Shown: in pieces, positions 1 to 7,563 of the stretch
How the letters are laid out: every line of letters starts with the position of its first letter
Position numbering within the stretch: position 1 is the stretch's first letter
DNA from: an uncultured Ruminiclostridium sp.
Lineage (GTDB): Bacteria > Bacillota > Clostridia > Oscillospirales > Acutalibacteraceae
Length of the DNA stretch: 26,325 nucleotides
Assembly (NCBI GenBank): GCA_902490005.1
Contig: CABUCM010000038.1
Coordinates: 1 to 26,325 of the forward strand
Direction of reading: 5' to 3'
The notes under the pieces: generated by a model
The model's input: only the letters and a program-made list of their open reading frames with translations
Database searches by the model: none
Told to the model about the DNA's origin: nothing
Program-made: the position numbers and the translations under genes

Positions 1-973
1 AGTCAGCGCAATAAAGCAAGCCGGAGAATAAGCCTTGCCGTCCTGTCTTTGTAGGGCGGCGTTTGTTTGCCCTTAATTCCTGCACCCTTTCAAATACCTG
101 TTCCTCGATAATCGCAGGTTGCGTGTTGGGAAAGATACGGTAATTTTCCGGTGCATTTTGCAGACGTTTTTTCAGCTTGTGGGATTTGGAATAGGTTTTG
201 AAATTGACTGTACACCCTGTATATTCCGGGCGTTCCAATATCCCCGCTATGGATTTGTAATCCCAACGATAGAGATTATTCGGCATAGCCTTTTCGTCAC
301 GCTTTGCATAGTAGGCTTTGACTGTCAACACCTTGTCCGCTGTTAGCACTTTTGCTATCTGCATGGGTCCTTTTCCGGCAATACACAAATCGAAAATTTT
401 CTTTACCACAGCGGCAGCTTCTTCATCTACAATCCATTTCTTTTTGTCGTCTGGGTCTTTCCTGTACCCATAGGGCGGATTGGTACAAAGATGTTCTCCG
501 GCATTGCCTTTTGACCGCATGACTGCGCGGATTTTCTTGCTTGTATCGCGTGCGTAAAAATCATTGAACAGATTGCGGAAAGGGGTAAATTCATTATCGC
601 CTTTTTCACTGTCTACTCCGTCGTTGATTGCGATATAGCGAATGTCACGCTCCGCAAAGAAACTCTCGGTATAGTAGCCGACTTTCAGATAATCGCGCCC
701 CATGCGGGACATATCTTTGACGATAACCGTTTTGACCTTTCCGGCTTCCGAAAGCCTTATCATTTCATTCCAACCGGGGCGGTCAAACGTTACACCGGAA
801 ACGCCGTCATCAATGAAAAATGTAGGATTAGGAAAACCGTTGTCCTTTGCATACTTCAAAAGAATTTTCTTTTGATTGGCTATGCTGTTGCTCTCTCCGT
901 CTAAAGCGTCCTCTTGAGAAAGCCTTGCATATAAAGCGGTAATGTTGTCGGGATAGTTTTTCGTCGTTGTCAT
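1..973 (-). CDS. Large serine recombinase (TnpX/Tn4451-like family), C-terminus cut by window edge
   Basis: Site-specific DNA recombinase that would excise and integrate the element. The minus-strand reading frame is open from ATG at 971-973 to the left edge (324 residues seen). The N-terminus has the resolvase signature ALYARLSQED with the likely nucleophile Ser19. It is followed by the catalytic-domain stretches DDGVSGVTFDRPGW and VKDMSRMGRDYLKVGYY, the recombinase domain start PPYGYRKDP near residue 170, and the beginning of a zinc ribbon (LFSGLLYC) at the edge. AGGAGG sits 10 bases upstream, inside the end of tnpW, so the two genes are probably translationally coupled (4-base gap). No frameshift is seen. 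The family is sure; the exact subgroup is inferred from the TnpW partner. Confidence 0.93.
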   Translation of the reverse strand, partial: MTTTKNYPDNITALYARLSQEDALDGESNSIANQKKILLKYAKDNGFPNPTFFIDDGVSGVTFDRPGWNEMIRLSEAGKVKTVIVKDMSRMGRDYLKVGYYTESFFAERDIRYIAINDGVDSEKGDNEFTPFRNLFNDFYARDTSKKIRAVMRSKGNAGEHLCTNPPYGYRKDPDDKKKWIVDEEAAAVVKKIFDLCIAGKGPMQIAKVLTADKVLTVKAYYAKRDEKAMPNNLYRWDYKSIAGILERPEYTGCTVNFKTYSKSHKLKKRLQNAPENYRIFPNTQPAIIEEQVFERVQELRANKRRPTKTGRQGLFSGLLYCAD

Positions 974-977
974 GTGT

Positions 978-1235
978 TCATTCCTCCTGTAATGAACGCC
1001 CGACAAACAGGTTGCTATCTTCATTATAGCGGACTTCTTTTTCTTTGTCAGTAGGCGTTTTGCCGGATTCCGCTTTTATGAGCCTTTCCATTTTGCTATA
1101 AAGCGGTTCAGAGCCACCGCAAATCGTTGATACCTCAAAAATTGTGCCGCCGATTTTGTAAGTAACTGTTTCATGCAGAGGATTGCCCTTTTGTGGCATA
1201 AATCCGTTGTTTTCAATATCTCGTTTCTTTTTCAT
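978..1235 (-). CDS. tnpW: Transposon-encoded protein TnpW
   Basis: Small accessory protein (85 aa) of clostridial transposons that travels directly upstream of the serine recombinase; its biochemical role is not established. Seen: a basic start (MKKKRD), a central stretch TVTYKIGGTIFEVSTICGG typical of the family, and the conserved tail VGRSLQEE. The start at 1233-1235 is chosen because it is preceded by GGGAAAGG and gives the usual family length. A longer frame reaching 1448 exists, but its extra N-terminal 71 residues are a low-complexity read-through without a convincing ribosome site. It ends 4 bases before the recombinase start. Recognition is from memory of the family pattern. Confidence 0.8.
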   Translation of the reverse strand: MKKKRDIENNGFMPQKGNPLHETVTYKIGGTIFEVSTICGGSEPLYSKMERLIKAESGKTPTDKEKEVRYNEDSNLFVGRSLQEE

Positions 1236-1509
1236 TCCTTTCCCGTCCTTTCGTAGTTTGATAGAAGAAAAGTTTCTCAGCAAGCATAGGAACGGGGTAC
1301 CCTTTCCGTAAAATCGTCCGATTTCTGTCTGTCGACAACGGACGAATTTTGCTTGTTGGGAAGTGTCCCAAACCCTCTTGATTTTCCTTTCACTACCTAC
1401 AACACCACACAAGGCGATTTTGCCAAACTTTTGAGAGAGATTTTTCAAAAACTTTTCTTACTCCCTACTACGGGGAAGTTTCAGAAATGCCAATCAAAAT
1501 TTCATATTC

Positions 1510-1538
1510 TTGACACCACATAGATTGTGCTATATAAT
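1510..1538 (+). promoter_or_regulatory. Consensus sigma-A promoter of the R-M operon
   Basis: TTGACA (1510-1515) and TATAAT (1533-1538) are separated by exactly 17 bases, a perfect consensus. A short inverted repeat AGTA-N7-TACT follows within about 17 bases of the -10 box and overlaps the expected start region. It is a plausible operator for the XRE regulator encoded next. Confidence 0.85.
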
Positions 1539-1578
1539 GTAAAGTAGTTAGCTTACTGATTTAAAAAAGGAGATAAAA

Positions 1579-1905
1579 ATGACAAGAAAAAATTATGAAC
1601 AAAACAGTTATGGTGCATACCTTGTCGCTTTAATAAAAAAACATAATTTTTCTCAATCTGAATTTGCAAGGAAAATCAATGTATCACGCACATATCTTTT
1701 TGATTTATTTAATGGCAGAGTAAAACCGCCTGCTCCAGAAATGCAAGAGAAAATTGTTTCTGTATTGGGATTGACAGGAAATGAAAAAGACGAATTTTTT
1801 AATATTACCGCCGCTGGGCGAGATGAAATTCCGAAAGATGTTTTTGATTTCCTTTACAATAATGCTGATGAAATAGCAGCTATCAGAGAAAGAATGAGGG
1901 CGTAA
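1579..1905 (+). CDS. XRE-family regulator of the R-M operon (controller-like)
   Basis: DNA-binding protein of 108 aa with a Cro/C1-type helix-turn-helix at about residues 22-62 (FSQSEFARKINVSRTYLFDL). AAGGAG precedes the ATG with a 7-base gap. It is the first gene of the operon: its stop is 2 bases before the ATG of the nuclease-methyltransferase, and a perfect promoter lies just upstream with a candidate operator. By analogy with controller proteins of restriction systems it may delay or limit expression of the modification-restriction genes; that function is inference. The long C-terminal part (residues 65-108) is not recognised. Confidence 0.8.
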   Translation: MTRKNYEQNSYGAYLVALIKKHNFSQSEFARKINVSRTYLFDLFNGRVKPPAPEMQEKIVSVLGLTGNEKDEFFNITAAGRDEIPKDVFDFLYNNADEIAAIRERMRA

Positions 1906-1907
1906 CA

Positions 1908-3821
1908 ATGGCAAAAAGAGAAGTTAAAACCGATTTGTGGGTTTATGATTTACTAAAGCAAGCGAATATTCATCTTGACCCACAGGGAAGTTCTGTAAAA
2001 GAAATTGATACCGCCCTCAAAACTGCGTCTAAAAAGGGGACAGGAAATGTCGGTTTTCCCGAATATGTTGGCGTTGTAAAAGATTATCTGCTCGTTATTG
2101 AGGATAAGGCGGATTTGGCAAAACACATCAAGTTGGACGCTAAAGGAAATATCAGTACAGAAACAACAGCAGTTATTGAATATGCCGTAAACGGTGCGGT
2201 CTTTTATGGAAGGCATCTTGCAGAGAACACCTCTTATAAAAAGATAATTGTGTTCGGGGTATCTGGTAATGAAAAAAAGCATAAAATCACGCCTATCTAC
2301 ATTGATGAAACGGAATTTTATCGTGAATTACCAGAAGTAGAATCGTTCATTTCGTTTAATGAAGATAATATAGACGAATATTATATTCGTGAAATTCTCA
2401 AAGAAAACACAGACTACGAAAAAGAAACTGCGGAAATCCTAAAAGACGCAAGTATTTTGCATGAAGATTTGAGAAACTATGGAAATCTTCTTGATACCGA
2501 AAAGCCGTTAATTGTTTCGGGCATCTTGCTTGCGCTTCGTGAAAGTGAATACAAAAATTTCTCTGTAAATGACCTTACCGGCGATAGTGTAAAAACAGAT
2601 GGACAAAAGATATATGACGCTATCAATGCTAATTTGCAAAGAGCTAATGTTTCACCGGAGGTTAAGAAAGATAAAATCCTTAGTCAATTTGCTTTCATCA
2701 AAGACACTGTAAAATTGAATGAGATTGAGCCAAAACTAAAAAAGACACCATTAAAACATTTTGCGGAATATCTGAATGATAAAATCTATAAATCCATTCG
2801 ATACATAAGCAGTGCGGAGGACTACATCGGCAGATTTTATGGGGAATTTATGAGTTATTCGGGCGGCGACGGGCAGACGCTGGGAATTATTCTAACCCCC
2901 AAACACATCACGCAACTATTTTGTGATTTGGCTGATTTACGTCCTAATGATATTGTGTTTGACCCTTGCTGCGGAACAGCAGGTTTTCTGATTGCCGCCA
3001 TGCACAATATGTTGGCGAAAGCTGAAAATGATACGCAGAAAAAAAGTATCAGGCAGAAACAGCTTCATGGAATAGAAATGCGCCCGAATATGTTTACAAT
3101 CGCTACTACAAATATGATTTTACGTGGCGATGGAAAAAGCAATCTAATAAACGATGATTTTTTCAAACAGGACGCAAACAAACTGCAACTAAAGCAGTCC
3201 ACCGTCGGCATGATGAATCCGCCTTATTCGCAAGGTTCAAAGCAAAATCCGGACTTATACGAGATGTCTTTTGTGGAGCATTTGCTTGATTCACTTGTTG
3301 AGGGAGCAAGGTGTATTGTTATTGTGCCGCAATCCTCTATGACAGGAAAGACTAAAGAAGAACAGGCGTTAAAAGAGAATATCTTAAAGCACCATACGTT
3401 AGAAGGCGTTATTTCTTTGAATAAGGACACTTTCTATGGTGTCGGTACAATTCCTTGCATTGCAGTATTTACAGCTGGAGAGCCGCACCTAAAAGAAAAA
3501 GTGTGCAAATTTATTAACTTTGAAAATGATGGTTATAAAGTTGCTCCGCATATTGGATTGATTGAAACAGAATCGGCAAAAGATAGGAAACAGCATTTGC
3601 TTGACGTTTGGTTTGGACGAATAGAAGCAGAAACAAAATTCTGCGTTGAAACGACCATTGAAGCTACAGACGAATGGCTGCATAGCTTTTACTATTTCAA
3701 TGATGCGATTCCGACAGAGGAAGAATTTATAAAAACCATAGGCGATTATTTAACATTTGAATTCTCAATGATAATGCAAGGACGGGAATATCTGTTTAGG
3801 GAGGGAAAAGAACCATGCTGA
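1908..3821 (+). CDS. BcgI-like Type IIB restriction endonuclease/adenine methyltransferase (A subunit)
   Basis: Fused nuclease and N6-adenine methyltransferase of 637 aa. The N-terminal part has a PD-(D/E)xK-type pattern, with Pro51-Glu52 and then Glu65-Asp66-Lys67 in the strand LLVIEDK. This is followed by a helical HsdM-like region (about 280-345), methyltransferase motif I DPCCGTAGF (352-360) and catalytic motif NPPY (437-440) of gamma-class N6A enzymes. From memory the length equals that of the BcgI A subunit. Type IIB enzymes of this class cut on both sides of a bipartite site and need a separate specificity subunit, which is the next gene (overlap ATGCTGA). No separate hsdR is present, which argues against an ordinary Type I system. 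The gene is much more AT-rich than the host backbone, consistent with transfer. Confidence 0.85.
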   Translation: MAKREVKTDLWVYDLLKQANIHLDPQGSSVKEIDTALKTASKKGTGNVGFPEYVGVVKDYLLVIEDKADLAKHIKLDAKGNISTETTAVIEYAVNGAVFYGRHLAENTSYKKIIVFGVSGNEKKHKITPIYIDETEFYRELPEVESFISFNEDNIDEYYIREILKENTDYEKETAEILKDASILHEDLRNYGNLLDTEKPLIVSGILLALRESEYKNFSVNDLTGDSVKTDGQKIYDAINANLQRANVSPEVKKDKILSQFAFIKDTVKLNEIEPKLKKTPLKHFAEYLNDKIYKSIRYISSAEDYIGRFYGEFMSYSGGDGQTLGIILTPKHITQLFCDLADLRPNDIVFDPCCGTAGFLIAAMHNMLAKAENDTQKKSIRQKQLHGIEMRPNMFTIATTNMILRGDGKSNLINDDFFKQDANKLQLKQSTVGMMNPPYSQGSKQNPDLYEMSFVEHLLDSLVEGARCIVIVPQSSMTGKTKEEQALKENILKHHTLEGVISLNKDTFYGVGTIPCIAVFTAGEPHLKEKVCKFINFENDGYKVAPHIGLIETESAKDRKQHLLDVWFGRIEAETKFCVETTIEATDEWLHSFYYFNDAIPTEEEFIKTIGDYLTFEFSMIMQGREYLFREGKEPC

Positions 3822-4852
3822 ATTTGAATGACAGAGAATGGAAACCATTTTTTCTAACAGAGTTATTTCCTGTAATTCAACGGGGTAAACGCCTAAAATC
3901 AGAAAACCATATACCTGGGGAAATGCCGTATGTATCTTCTTCCGCATTATGTAATGGTGTTGATAACTTTGTTTCAAATACAGAAAAGGTTAGAATTTTT
4001 TCTGATTGTATCAGCCTTGCTAATAGTGGTAGTGTTGGATCAAGTTTTTATGAACCCTTTTCTTTTGTCGCAAGTGACCATGTTACACATTTAAAAAATG
4101 AAAAGTATAATAAATATCATTATTTATTTATTGCATCAATTATGAATCGGCTTTCGCAAAAGTATAATTTCAACAGAGAAATTAACGACAATAGGATTTC
4201 AAGAGAAAAAATCATGCTTCCCATAGATACAAAAGGCAATCTTGATTTAGACTTTATGGAGCAATATATCAAAGAACGCGAAAGTCAACTTATACAAAAA
4301 TACAAAGCGTTTATTGGTGAAAATGTACAATCGGGGGGGGTACTGCCAGACCTTAAATCAGTAAAATGGAAAGCGTTTTATGTCAATGAAATTTTTACCA
4401 TAAGTGCAGGGAAAAGATTAACAAAAGCGGATATGGACAACGGCAATATTCCATTCGTTGGAGCAACTGATTCACATAATGGAATTACGAATTGGATTGC
4501 AACACCTAACTCCTCTTTTGATAAAAATGTACTCGGTGTTAATTATAACGGTAGTGTGGTTGAGAATTTTTATCATGCTTACGGCTGCGTTTTTTCAGAT
4601 GATGTAAAAAGGCTTCACTTGAAAAATCATAGTGACAATAAATATATTCTGCTCTTTTTCAAAACTGTTATTTTACAGCAAAAAAATAAATATACATACG
4701 GTTATAAATTTAACGGACAACGTATGGAACGGCAAAAAATTTTGCTTCCAACAGATGTGCAAGGAACGCCAGATTATCATTATATGGAGCAGTATGGAAG
4801 GAAAATCATGTTGCAAAAGTATCAGCAATATCTCAAATATATCAGTGCATAA
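3815..4852 (+). CDS. BcgI-like Type IIB specificity (B) subunit with two target recognition domains
   Basis: HsdS-like DNA specificity protein of 345 aa that would give the A subunit its bipartite recognition sequence. It is an internal duplication. Each half starts with a W-K-x-F motif (W9, W185) and a GKRL motif (24-27, 199-202). Each ends with a matching block: SREKIMLP...DFMEQY (129-151) and ERQKILLP...HYMEQY (305-327). The linker between halves (about 168-180) is encoded by a G8 run at 4333-4340. The ATG overlaps the stop of the A gene by 7 bases, with GGGAGGG upstream. In the G8 state given here the frame is intact through both domains. Loss or gain of one G stops translation within about 11 codons, leaving a half-subunit of about 180 aa. 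Confidence 0.85.
   Translation: MLNLNDREWKPFFLTELFPVIQRGKRLKSENHIPGEMPYVSSSALCNGVDNFVSNTEKVRIFSDCISLANSGSVGSSFYEPFSFVASDHVTHLKNEKYNKYHYLFIASIMNRLSQKYNFNREINDNRISREKIMLPIDTKGNLDLDFMEQYIKERESQLIQKYKAFIGENVQSGGVLPDLKSVKWKAFYVNEIFTISAGKRLTKADMDNGNIPFVGATDSHNGITNWIATPNSSFDKNVLGVNYNGSVVENFYHAYGCVFSDDVKRLHLKNHSDNKYILLFFKTVILQQKNKYTYGYKFNGQRMERQKILLPTDVQGTPDYHYMEQYGRKIMLQKYQQYLKYISA
4333..4340 (+). repeat. Homopolymeric G8 tract in the specificity gene linker
   Basis: Eight consecutive G encode Ser-Gly-Gly-Val (173-176) between the two recognition domains. The surrounding gene is strongly AT-rich, so the run stands out. A G7 template would read on to TAA after Y-C-Q-T-L-N-Q; a G9 template would read to TAA after G-T-A-R-P. 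Both slipped frames therefore end almost at once. This is the classic form of a slipped-strand phase-variation tract. Confidence 0.8.
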
Positions 4853-4867
4853 GAAATAGCAAAACTC

Positions 4868-4916
4868 AAATAGCTGTCAAGGATAAACTTTGCGCAAGCG
4901 TCCTTGACAGCTATTT
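4868..4916 (+). terminator. Terminator-like hairpin after the R-M operon
   Basis: A perfect 16-base inverted repeat (AAATAGCTGTCAAGGA and its complement) with a 17-base loop begins 15 bases after the specificity gene stop and is followed by a T-rich stretch. It probably ends the R-M transcript. Confidence 0.7.
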
Positions 4917-5265
4917 TCGTCTTTGCTTCCTTAGTAGCCAAGAGAGCGTAATCGGATAGACCGCTTGCGCTCTCTATTCAGTATGATATGTTCGCATTTA
5001 GAGGGTAAAAAAACCTTGATTTATGCGGCTTTTCAGACGTGATTATAAACAAGGTAATGGTTTTATACTTGTACCCTTAAAAATGGGTTTCTACTGCGTA
5101 ACATAAGCAGACAGAAAAACAGAGAGCCGACCACTTTTGAAAGTGATTAACTCTCTGTTTTTGTTTGCAATCCTGTTTGTCAGCCGTTAAGTTAGTTTAC
5201 TCGTGATACTTCCTTATCGGTGTTCATCTAAGGCCGCGCCCTCTTAAATAATTGCCCTTTGGCCG
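4917..5265. other. Element tail without a recognisable gene
   Basis: No convincing coding frame is seen. The stretch is AT-rich and contains several short inverted repeats (for example ACCTTG at 5013 with CAAGGT near 5050) and the long hairpin at 5115-5162. Composition switches to GC-rich host DNA between about 5230 and 5265. It probably includes the right attachment end of the element; the core cannot be fixed without the left end. Confidence 0.5.
5115..5162 (+). terminator. Two-tier hairpin near the element end
   Basis: Outer arms AAAAACAGAGAG (5115-5126) and CTCTCTGTTTTT (5151-5162) enclose inner arms CACTTT/AAAGTG with a two-base loop. The T-run is part of the right arm and the A-run part of the left, so it could terminate transcription from either side and insulate the element from feoB. 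It could instead be a recombinase or replication structure. Confidence 0.55.
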
Positions 5266-6008
5266 GCGGTGCATTTCCGACGCTGATCTCGATTATCACC
5301 ATGTTTTTCGCCGGCGCCGTGGCGCTGCCATTACAATCAGTCCTTTCCACCCTAATGCTCACCGGCGTGATCCTGCTGGGAATCGTCATGACCCTGCTGG
5401 TATCCCGGTTCCTTTCCGCCACTGTATTAAAGGGGGAAGCCTCCTCTTTTGCCCTGGAACTTCCACCTTACCGGACGCCCCAGGTCGGAAAGGTTATCGT
5501 CCGCTCTATTTTTGACCGCACCCTGTTTGTGCTGGGGCGGGCCGCTGTGGTGGCGGCGCCTGCCGGGCTCATCATTTGGTGTATGGCAAACCTTTATGTG
5601 GGGGACGCCAGCGTTCTCACCCACTGCGCTCAATTCCTGGACCCCTTCGCCAGGCTTTTGGGCCTGGATGGGGTCATTCTACTGGCGTTTATCTTAGGCT
5701 TCCCCGCCAACGAGATCGTGGTGCCCATTATCATCATGACTTATCTATGCACTGGAAGCATGATGGACTTTGACAGCCTGTCCCAGCTGCACACCCTGCT
5801 GGTGGACCACGGCTGGACCTGGGTCACCGCCCTGTGCGTCATGATTTTCTCCCTGATGCACTTTCCCTGCGGCACCACCTGCTTTACCATAAAAAAAGAA
5901 ACTGGAAGCTGGAAATGGACTGCTCTGGCTTTTGTTTTACCCACCGCCTGCGGCATGGTTCTCTGCTTCTTGATTTCCTCCCTCGCCAGAATCTGCGGGT
6001 TGGTATAA
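5265..6008 (+). pseudogene. feoB: 3' part of ferrous iron transporter FeoB, interrupted by the mobile element
   Basis: C-terminal membrane portion of FeoB, the GTP-driven Fe(II) importer of the cytoplasmic membrane. Recognisable blocks are GAFPTLISIITMFFAG, LELPPYRTPQVGKVIVRSIF, AAPAGLIIW, LGLDGVILLAFILGFPANE and MHFPCGTTCFTIKKETGSWK, with several hydrophobic segments, ending at a normal stop. About 245 residues remain of a protein usually around 650-800 aa. The GTPase domain and first membrane helices are absent. Homology begins abruptly at about 5268, and upstream in this frame there is a stop at 5229-5231. The only possible start, TTG at 5259, has no ribosome site. The missing 5' part presumably lies beyond the left end of the element. 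Confidence 0.85.
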
Positions 6009-6096
6009 CAGTTGGAATCAGCCCCCTGCTCTTTGCCCCGGCGGCGCCGTTCCGCACATGGGCGCCTACCCCATAGCTAAAATTTTTTCAGCCATA

Positions 6097-6124
6097 AAAA
6101 GGCCCGGGATATCCCGGGCCTTTT
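6097..6124. terminator. Bidirectional terminator between feoB and gatB
   Basis: A perfect palindrome: AAAAGGCCCGGGAT (6097-6110) followed directly by its complement to 6124. It lies between two convergent genes, with an A-run on one side and a T-run on the other, so it can serve both. Confidence 0.85.
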
Positions 6125-6138
6125 CCTTTGTTTCCTTT

Positions 6139-7563
6139 TTATTTCAATTTCTCCAAAAGGATTTCCTGTATTTTCACCGGGTTCCCCCTGCCCTTGGTTT
6201 TCTTCATCATCTGGCCCATCAGGCCTTGGAACGCGGCGGTTTTTCCTTTTCGGTAATCCGCAACCATTTTCGGCTGCTGAAGAAGAACCTCATCCGCCAA
6301 TTTGGAAAGCAATTCGGGATCGCTAACCTGCTCCAGGCCCTTTTCCGCCACCAGGGCCTCCGGGTCCTGGTCGTTTTCCCACAGCAGGGAAAGCACCTGG
6401 CGGCAGGTGCCGGAGTTTACCCTTCCGTCCCCGAACAAATCCGCCAGCCTGCCAAGGTGCTCCGGCGATACCGGAATTTCCGCCTCATCCGCCGGCAGCA
6501 GGCGCAGGACCTCTGACAAAACCAGGTTGGCCGCCAGCTTGGGATACCGGGTCTTTTCTGCGGCCTGCTCAAAATAATCGGCGGCCTCCCGGGAAAGGGT
6601 GACCTGCTCCGCGGCGTAGGCGGTCAGGCCGTACCGCTTCATATAATCCTTTTTCCGCTGGTCCGGCAGCACGGGAATCCGCGCCCGCAGCTCCTGCAAA
6701 AGCGCCGGCGTCACCTCAATGGGCGGCAGGTCCGGGTCAGGGAAATACCGGTAATCGTTGGCGTCCTCTTTCCGCCGCATGGAGAAGGTCTTCCCCGCGG
6801 CCTGGTCGAAGCGCCGGGTCTCCTGGATAATTTCCTCCCCCGCTTCCACCGCCTCCACCTGGCGCTGGAACTCGTATTCCACCGCCTTGGCGATAAACTG
6901 GAAGCTGTTCAGATTCTTCATCTCCGTCCGGGTACCAAAGGCCTCTTCCCCCTTTTTCCGCACGGAAAGGTTCACGTCCACCCGCAGGGAGCCCTCGTTC
7001 ATTTTACAATCGGACACCCCGGTGTAAAGGATGGTGGCCCGCAGCTTCTGCAAATAGGCTTTAATTTCCTCCACGCTGCGGAAATCCGGCTCGGAAACGA
7101 TCTCGATCAAGGGCACGCCGCACCGGTTGCAATCGATCAGCGTCCCCTTGCCCTCCTGGTGGATCAGCTTGCCCGCGTCCTCCTCAATGTGGATGCGGGT
7201 GATGCCGATGCGCTTCTGGCCCCCGCCGGTTTCAATATCCAGATAGCCGTGCTCGCACAGGGGCAGGTCGTACTGGGAAATCTGATACGCCTTGGGCAGG
7301 TCGGGATAAAAATAGTTTTTCCTGTCCTCCTTGGAATAGGAGGCAATTTGGCAGTTGGTCGCAAGGCCCGCTATCACGGCGTAATTCACCACCTGGCGGT
7401 TCAATACCGGCAGAGAACCTGGCATTCCAGTGCAAACAGGACAGCACTGGGTGTTGGGCTCCGCCCCAAACGCGGTGGGGCAGCTGCAGAAAATTTTCGT
7501 GGCGGTTTTCAGTTCCACGTGGGTTTCCAGGCCAACCACCATTTCATAATCCTTCACGCTCAT
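6139..7563 (-). CDS. gatB: Asp-tRNA(Asn)/Glu-tRNA(Gln) amidotransferase subunit B
   Basis: GatB, the kinase/tRNA-binding subunit of GatCAB, which activates the side chain of misacylated Asp-tRNA(Asn) or Glu-tRNA(Gln) for amidation with ammonia supplied by GatA. At 474 aa it is full length. Seen are the family start YEMVVGLETHVEL, the zinc-binding cysteines in FCSCPTAFG and CCPVCTGMPG, the DYRYFPDPDLPP block near residue 275, and the C-terminal YqeY-like tail ending GNPVKIQEILLEKLK. Its start overlaps the gatA stop by 4 bases (ATGA), so translation is coupled. It is the last gene of the aspS-gatC, gatA, gatB operon. Confidence 0.97.
   Translation of the reverse strand: MSVKDYEMVVGLETHVELKTATKIFCSCPTAFGAEPNTQCCPVCTGMPGSLPVLNRQVVNYAVIAGLATNCQIASYSKEDRKNYFYPDLPKAYQISQYDLPLCEHGYLDIETGGGQKRIGITRIHIEEDAGKLIHQEGKGTLIDCNRCGVPLIEIVSEPDFRSVEEIKAYLQKLRATILYTGVSDCKMNEGSLRVDVNLSVRKKGEEAFGTRTEMKNLNSFQFIAKAVEYEFQRQVEAVEAGEEIIQETRRFDQAAGKTFSMRRKEDANDYRYFPDPDLPPIEVTPALLQELRARIPVLPDQRKKDYMKRYGLTAYAAEQVTLSREAADYFEQAAEKTRYPKLAANLVLSEVLRLLPADEAEIPVSPEHLGRLADLFGDGRVNSGTCRQVLSLLWENDQDPEALVAEKGLEQVSDPELLSKLADEVLLQQPKMVADYRKGKTAAFQGLMGQMMKKTKGRGNPVKIQEILLEKLK

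Larger units (their letters stand above)
1..5265. mobile_element. Right-hand part of a serine-recombinase integrative element carrying an R-M system
   Basis: A large serine recombinase, TnpW, and a restriction-modification operon lie together in DNA that is clearly more AT-rich than the DNA beyond about 5265, where the interrupted 3' part of feoB begins. The right boundary is placed where FeoB homology starts (about 5265-5270); the exact crossover dinucleotide is not visible because the left end is outside the window. The recombinase reads toward the left edge. If it is the outermost gene, the whole element could be only about 6 kb, but it may equally be the tail of a larger mobilizable or conjugative element. 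Element identity is well supported; its size is unknown. Confidence 0.7.

Noticed and set aside
427..609. 60-aa minus-strand frame inside the recombinase region
   Set aside because: It is a shifted-frame shadow of the recombinase, whose own frame is open from 973 to the edge.
978..1448. 156-aa version of TnpW starting at 1448
   Set aside because: No ribosome site, and the extra N-terminus is unlike the family; the ATG at 1235 gives the family length and a ribosome site.
1908..4852. Ordinary Type I hsdM/hsdS pair
   Set aside because: The methyltransferase carries an N-terminal E-x-K nuclease-like region and no hsdR is adjacent; lengths fit BcgI-type A and B subunits better.
5259..6008. Stand-alone short membrane protein starting at TTG 5259
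   Set aside because: No ribosome site, and the protein is clearly the C-terminal part of FeoB with an abrupt homology start.
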